From assembly GCA_030696045.1 (NCBI GenBank), contig JAUYNO010000087.1, positions 1 through 64,000 of the forward strand: 64,000 nucleotides of DNA, given 5' to 3'. The notes below the pieces were generated by a model. That model was not told the origin of the DNA and did no database searches. It worked only from the letters and a program-made list of their open reading frames with translations. Positions within the stretch are counted from its first letter, which is position 1, and each line of letters starts with the position of its first letter. The position numbers were made by a program, and so were the translations under genes. This DNA comes from Stagnimonas sp. (GTDB taxonomy: Bacteria; Pseudomonadota; Gammaproteobacteria; Nevskiales; Nevskiaceae). Below are positions 62,519-64,000 of the stretch, one piece after another.

Positions 62519-63747
62519 AGATTTTGACTGTCGAAGATAACGCGTCAAAGCTCGGTAAGCTGATCGAAGTTTTAAATGCCAGCGGCATAAGTCGGGAGGA
62601 TATTAGTGTCGCGCGCTCGGCGGTTGCCGCAATTCAGCTGCTTGAGGCAACAAAATTTGACATCGCGATCATCGACCTAATGCTGCCGAATCGCGATGAG
62701 GATGAAGAAAAACTTGAGACTTCTCTCCGACTGATAGATTTTATTGCAAACAACGAATCGGTTATTAAGCCGGAGCACTTGGTTGGTTTCACCGCGTACT
62801 CCGAAGCGGAACTCGCAGCCCGTCCGGCATTCACGAAATCCCTCTGGACAATAATCCGGTTCGACGCGTCATCGACAGAGTGGCAAGAACAAGTTCAGCG
62901 ACTTGTTTCATATGTTTCAAAATGCAAAGAAGCCTCAGGGCGCCCCGAGTACGGTGTGGATCTTTGCGTCGTGACGGCGTTGCAAGCACCCGAGATGGAC
63001 TCGATCCATAAGCTGGCGTGGTCATGGGATGCCTCAGAACCGCTTGATGACTCGCAGTTTGTTCGCAGAGGCCAGTTTCAGTCTAACGGACAGACATTCA
63101 GTGTCATTAGCGCTACTGCACCACGGATGGGAAACGTGGCCGCCGCGCTTCTGTCTTCAAAATTGATCCAACATTATCGTCCTAGATTTCTTGTAATGGC
63201 TGGAATCTGCGCAGCGATCAAAGGCAAGGCGAATATGGGCGATGCGATACTTTTTAATCCGGCGTGGGAGTGGGCGAGCGGAAAAATAGTTGCTGTCGAA
63301 GAGGGTAGTTATTTAGAGCCAGCGCCTCATCAACTCGCAATACCGGAGTTTATTGCGGCTCGCATGGAGGAGTTACGCAAAGACGGCTCATTCTGGCTTT
63401 CAATAAAGCAGGGGCATGCCGCGTCTGGTGATACTCTCCCGAAAATGGTGTTGGGACCAGGGGCATCTGGCCCATCGGTTGTCGCGCATGCTGAACACGC
63501 AGAATCAATAAAACTTCAGCACCGCAAGTTGAGCGCGATTGACATGGAGGCTTACGGTGTAATGGCGGCGGCGAGTTTCGCATCTTCCCCCAAGCCAACC
63601 TGTTTTGTGCTTAAGTCGGCTTGCGATTTCGCGGACGAAGAGAAAGACAAGAAATATCAGGACTACGCCGCTTACACCAGCGCGCAATCAATTCGAGAGT
63701 TTTTCGAGCGCTTTGGTGCAAGTATTAGGGATCTTGCAGGTACTTAA
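62515..63747 (+). CDS. dtcC: receiver fused to nucleoside phosphorylase-like domain (Detocs DtcC candidate)
   Basis: A 410-residue effector. Residues 1-140 are a receiver: acidic pair Glu7/Asp8 (TVEDN), phospho-acceptor Asp54 (IIDLMLPN). Residues about 148-405 are a PNP_UDP-type nucleoside phosphorylase/nucleosidase domain: start of the domain VDLCVVTALQAPEM, phosphate/sugar-binding FLVMAGICAAIKG, then SAIDMEAYGVMAAA (Asp343/Glu345) and a late KSACDFADEEKD (Asp371), the base-recognition Asp of the superfamily. In Detocs such a PNP domain, on phosphorylation of its receiver, cleaves ATP and so kills phage replication with the cell. That activity is inferred here from homology. It ends the operon. 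Confidence 0.87.
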   Translation: MKILTVEDNASKLGKLIEVLNASGISREDISVARSAVAAIQLLEATKFDIAIIDLMLPNRDEDEEKLETSLRLIDFIANNESVIKPEHLVGFTAYSEAELAARPAFTKSLWTIIRFDASSTEWQEQVQRLVSYVSKCKEASGRPEYGVDLCVVTALQAPEMDSIHKLAWSWDASEPLDDSQFVRRGQFQSNGQTFSVISATAPRMGNVAAALLSSKLIQHYRPRFLVMAGICAAIKGKANMGDAILFNPAWEWASGKIVAVEEGSYLEPAPHQLAIPEFIAARMEELRKDGSFWLSIKQGHAASGDTLPKMVLGPGASGPSVVAHAEHAESIKLQHRKLSAIDMEAYGVMAAASFASSPKPTCFVLKSACDFADEEKDKKYQDYAAYTSAQSIREFFERFGASIRDLAGT

Positions 63748-63922
63748 GCACGTGGGTTGCCATGCCCTCCTGCGCAATAAGAAACTCAGACGATCAATAC
63801 GCGTTTGCTTCGCTATGACTCAGAGTTGGCGGCAGTCGCCCACCATCCCCTGGCAGACAATCGCTTCACGGCGTCTCTTGACGCCACTACGCCGCGGGTG
63901 TGGAGTCAAGACAATAAATTGC
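63748..63922. other. short gap after the defence operon
   Basis: Mostly without coding signal. GC/AT content is mixed and there is no strong terminator, repeat or tRNA visible. Possible leader of the gene that starts at 63923. Confidence 0.4.
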
Positions 63923-64000
63923 GTGAGTGTCAAGCGCGACGAGATTATAGAAGCACTAAACACTCAAATCGAAGCCAAAAAGGTTGTAAAGGCTTCTGTC
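63923..64000 (+). CDS. possible start of a gene running off the window
   Basis: From the GTG at 63923 the frame is open to the last base, giving 26 residues starting MSVKRDEIIEALNTQIEAKK, a charged helix-like start. There is no visible family. It may be the first codons of a real gene cut by the window end, but 26 residues cannot support more than a tentative call; the GTG start adds doubt. Confidence 0.3.
   Translation, partial: MSVKRDEIIEALNTQIEAKKVVKASV

Overview
The window reads as a GC-rich gammaproteobacterial chromosome. The best guess is the order Xanthomonadales (Lysobacterales) or a near relative. The reasons are gene order: zapA - 6S RNA - 5-formyl-THF cyclo-ligase; kdsD-kdsC-lptC-lptA-lptB-rpoN-hpf-ptsN-hprK-rapZ-EIIA-HPr-EI; and glnE lying close to ilvE. 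This assignment is an inference from gene order and composition; no 16S gene is present.

Layout. 1-1606: an AT-richer accessory pair, an FRG-domain protein (cut by the window edge) coupled to a DUF262 protein, followed by a scar-like gap. 2.0-11.1 kb: a glutathione S-transferase-like gene, then exported phosphoesterases (PI-PLC/GDPD-superfamily lipoprotein, purple-acid-phosphatase-like metallophosphoesterase, GDPD, PhoX-like) and two beta-propeller-type lipoproteins, suggesting extracellular phosphate-ester scavenging. 11.2-16.4 kb: EVE protein, fau, 6S RNA, zapA, a ZapB-like coiled coil, a DegP/MucD protease, a PEBP-family protein and SohB. 16.5-19.1 kb: an abundant-type OmpA porin with a clear promoter and terminator, and a proline-rich OmpA-like protein. 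19.1-26.2 kb: hemH, two amino-acid transporters, an SDR epimerase and a thiolase. 26.3-28.5 kb: groESL with CIRCE and a sigma32-like promoter. 28.5-43.4 kb: glnE, a cluster of LPS/surface-glycan glycosyltransferases, methyltransferases and a 2OG oxygenase-like protein, then ilvE and hldE. 43.5-45 kb: a small secreted protein, an EamA exporter and repeat elements. 45-56.3 kb: a long minus-strand run carrying the nitrogen-type PTS, RapZ, sigma-54, hibernation factor, Lpt export genes, Kdo synthesis genes and RsmB. 56.4-58.3 kb: a sirtuin and cysteine synthase.

58.5-63.7 kb: an AT-rich three-gene operon coding for a very large kinase-like protein with a helical N-terminal part, a free-standing receiver, and a receiver fused to a nucleoside-phosphorylase domain. 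This matches the architecture of Detocs, the anti-phage 'defensive two-component system' (DtcA/DtcB/DtcC), whose effector is reported to cleave ATP. It is the most interesting system in the window, though the family is already described. The FRG/DUF262 pair at the other end is the less characterised candidate.

Functionally the core genes form a coherent envelope theme: Kdo synthesis (kdsD, kdsC), heptose activation (hldE), core glycosyltransfer (31-41 kb) and LPS transport (lptCAB) are all present, next to the PTS/RapZ regulators that in relatives sense nitrogen and cell-wall amino-sugar status. No tRNA, rRNA, CRISPR array or complete insertion sequence was seen.
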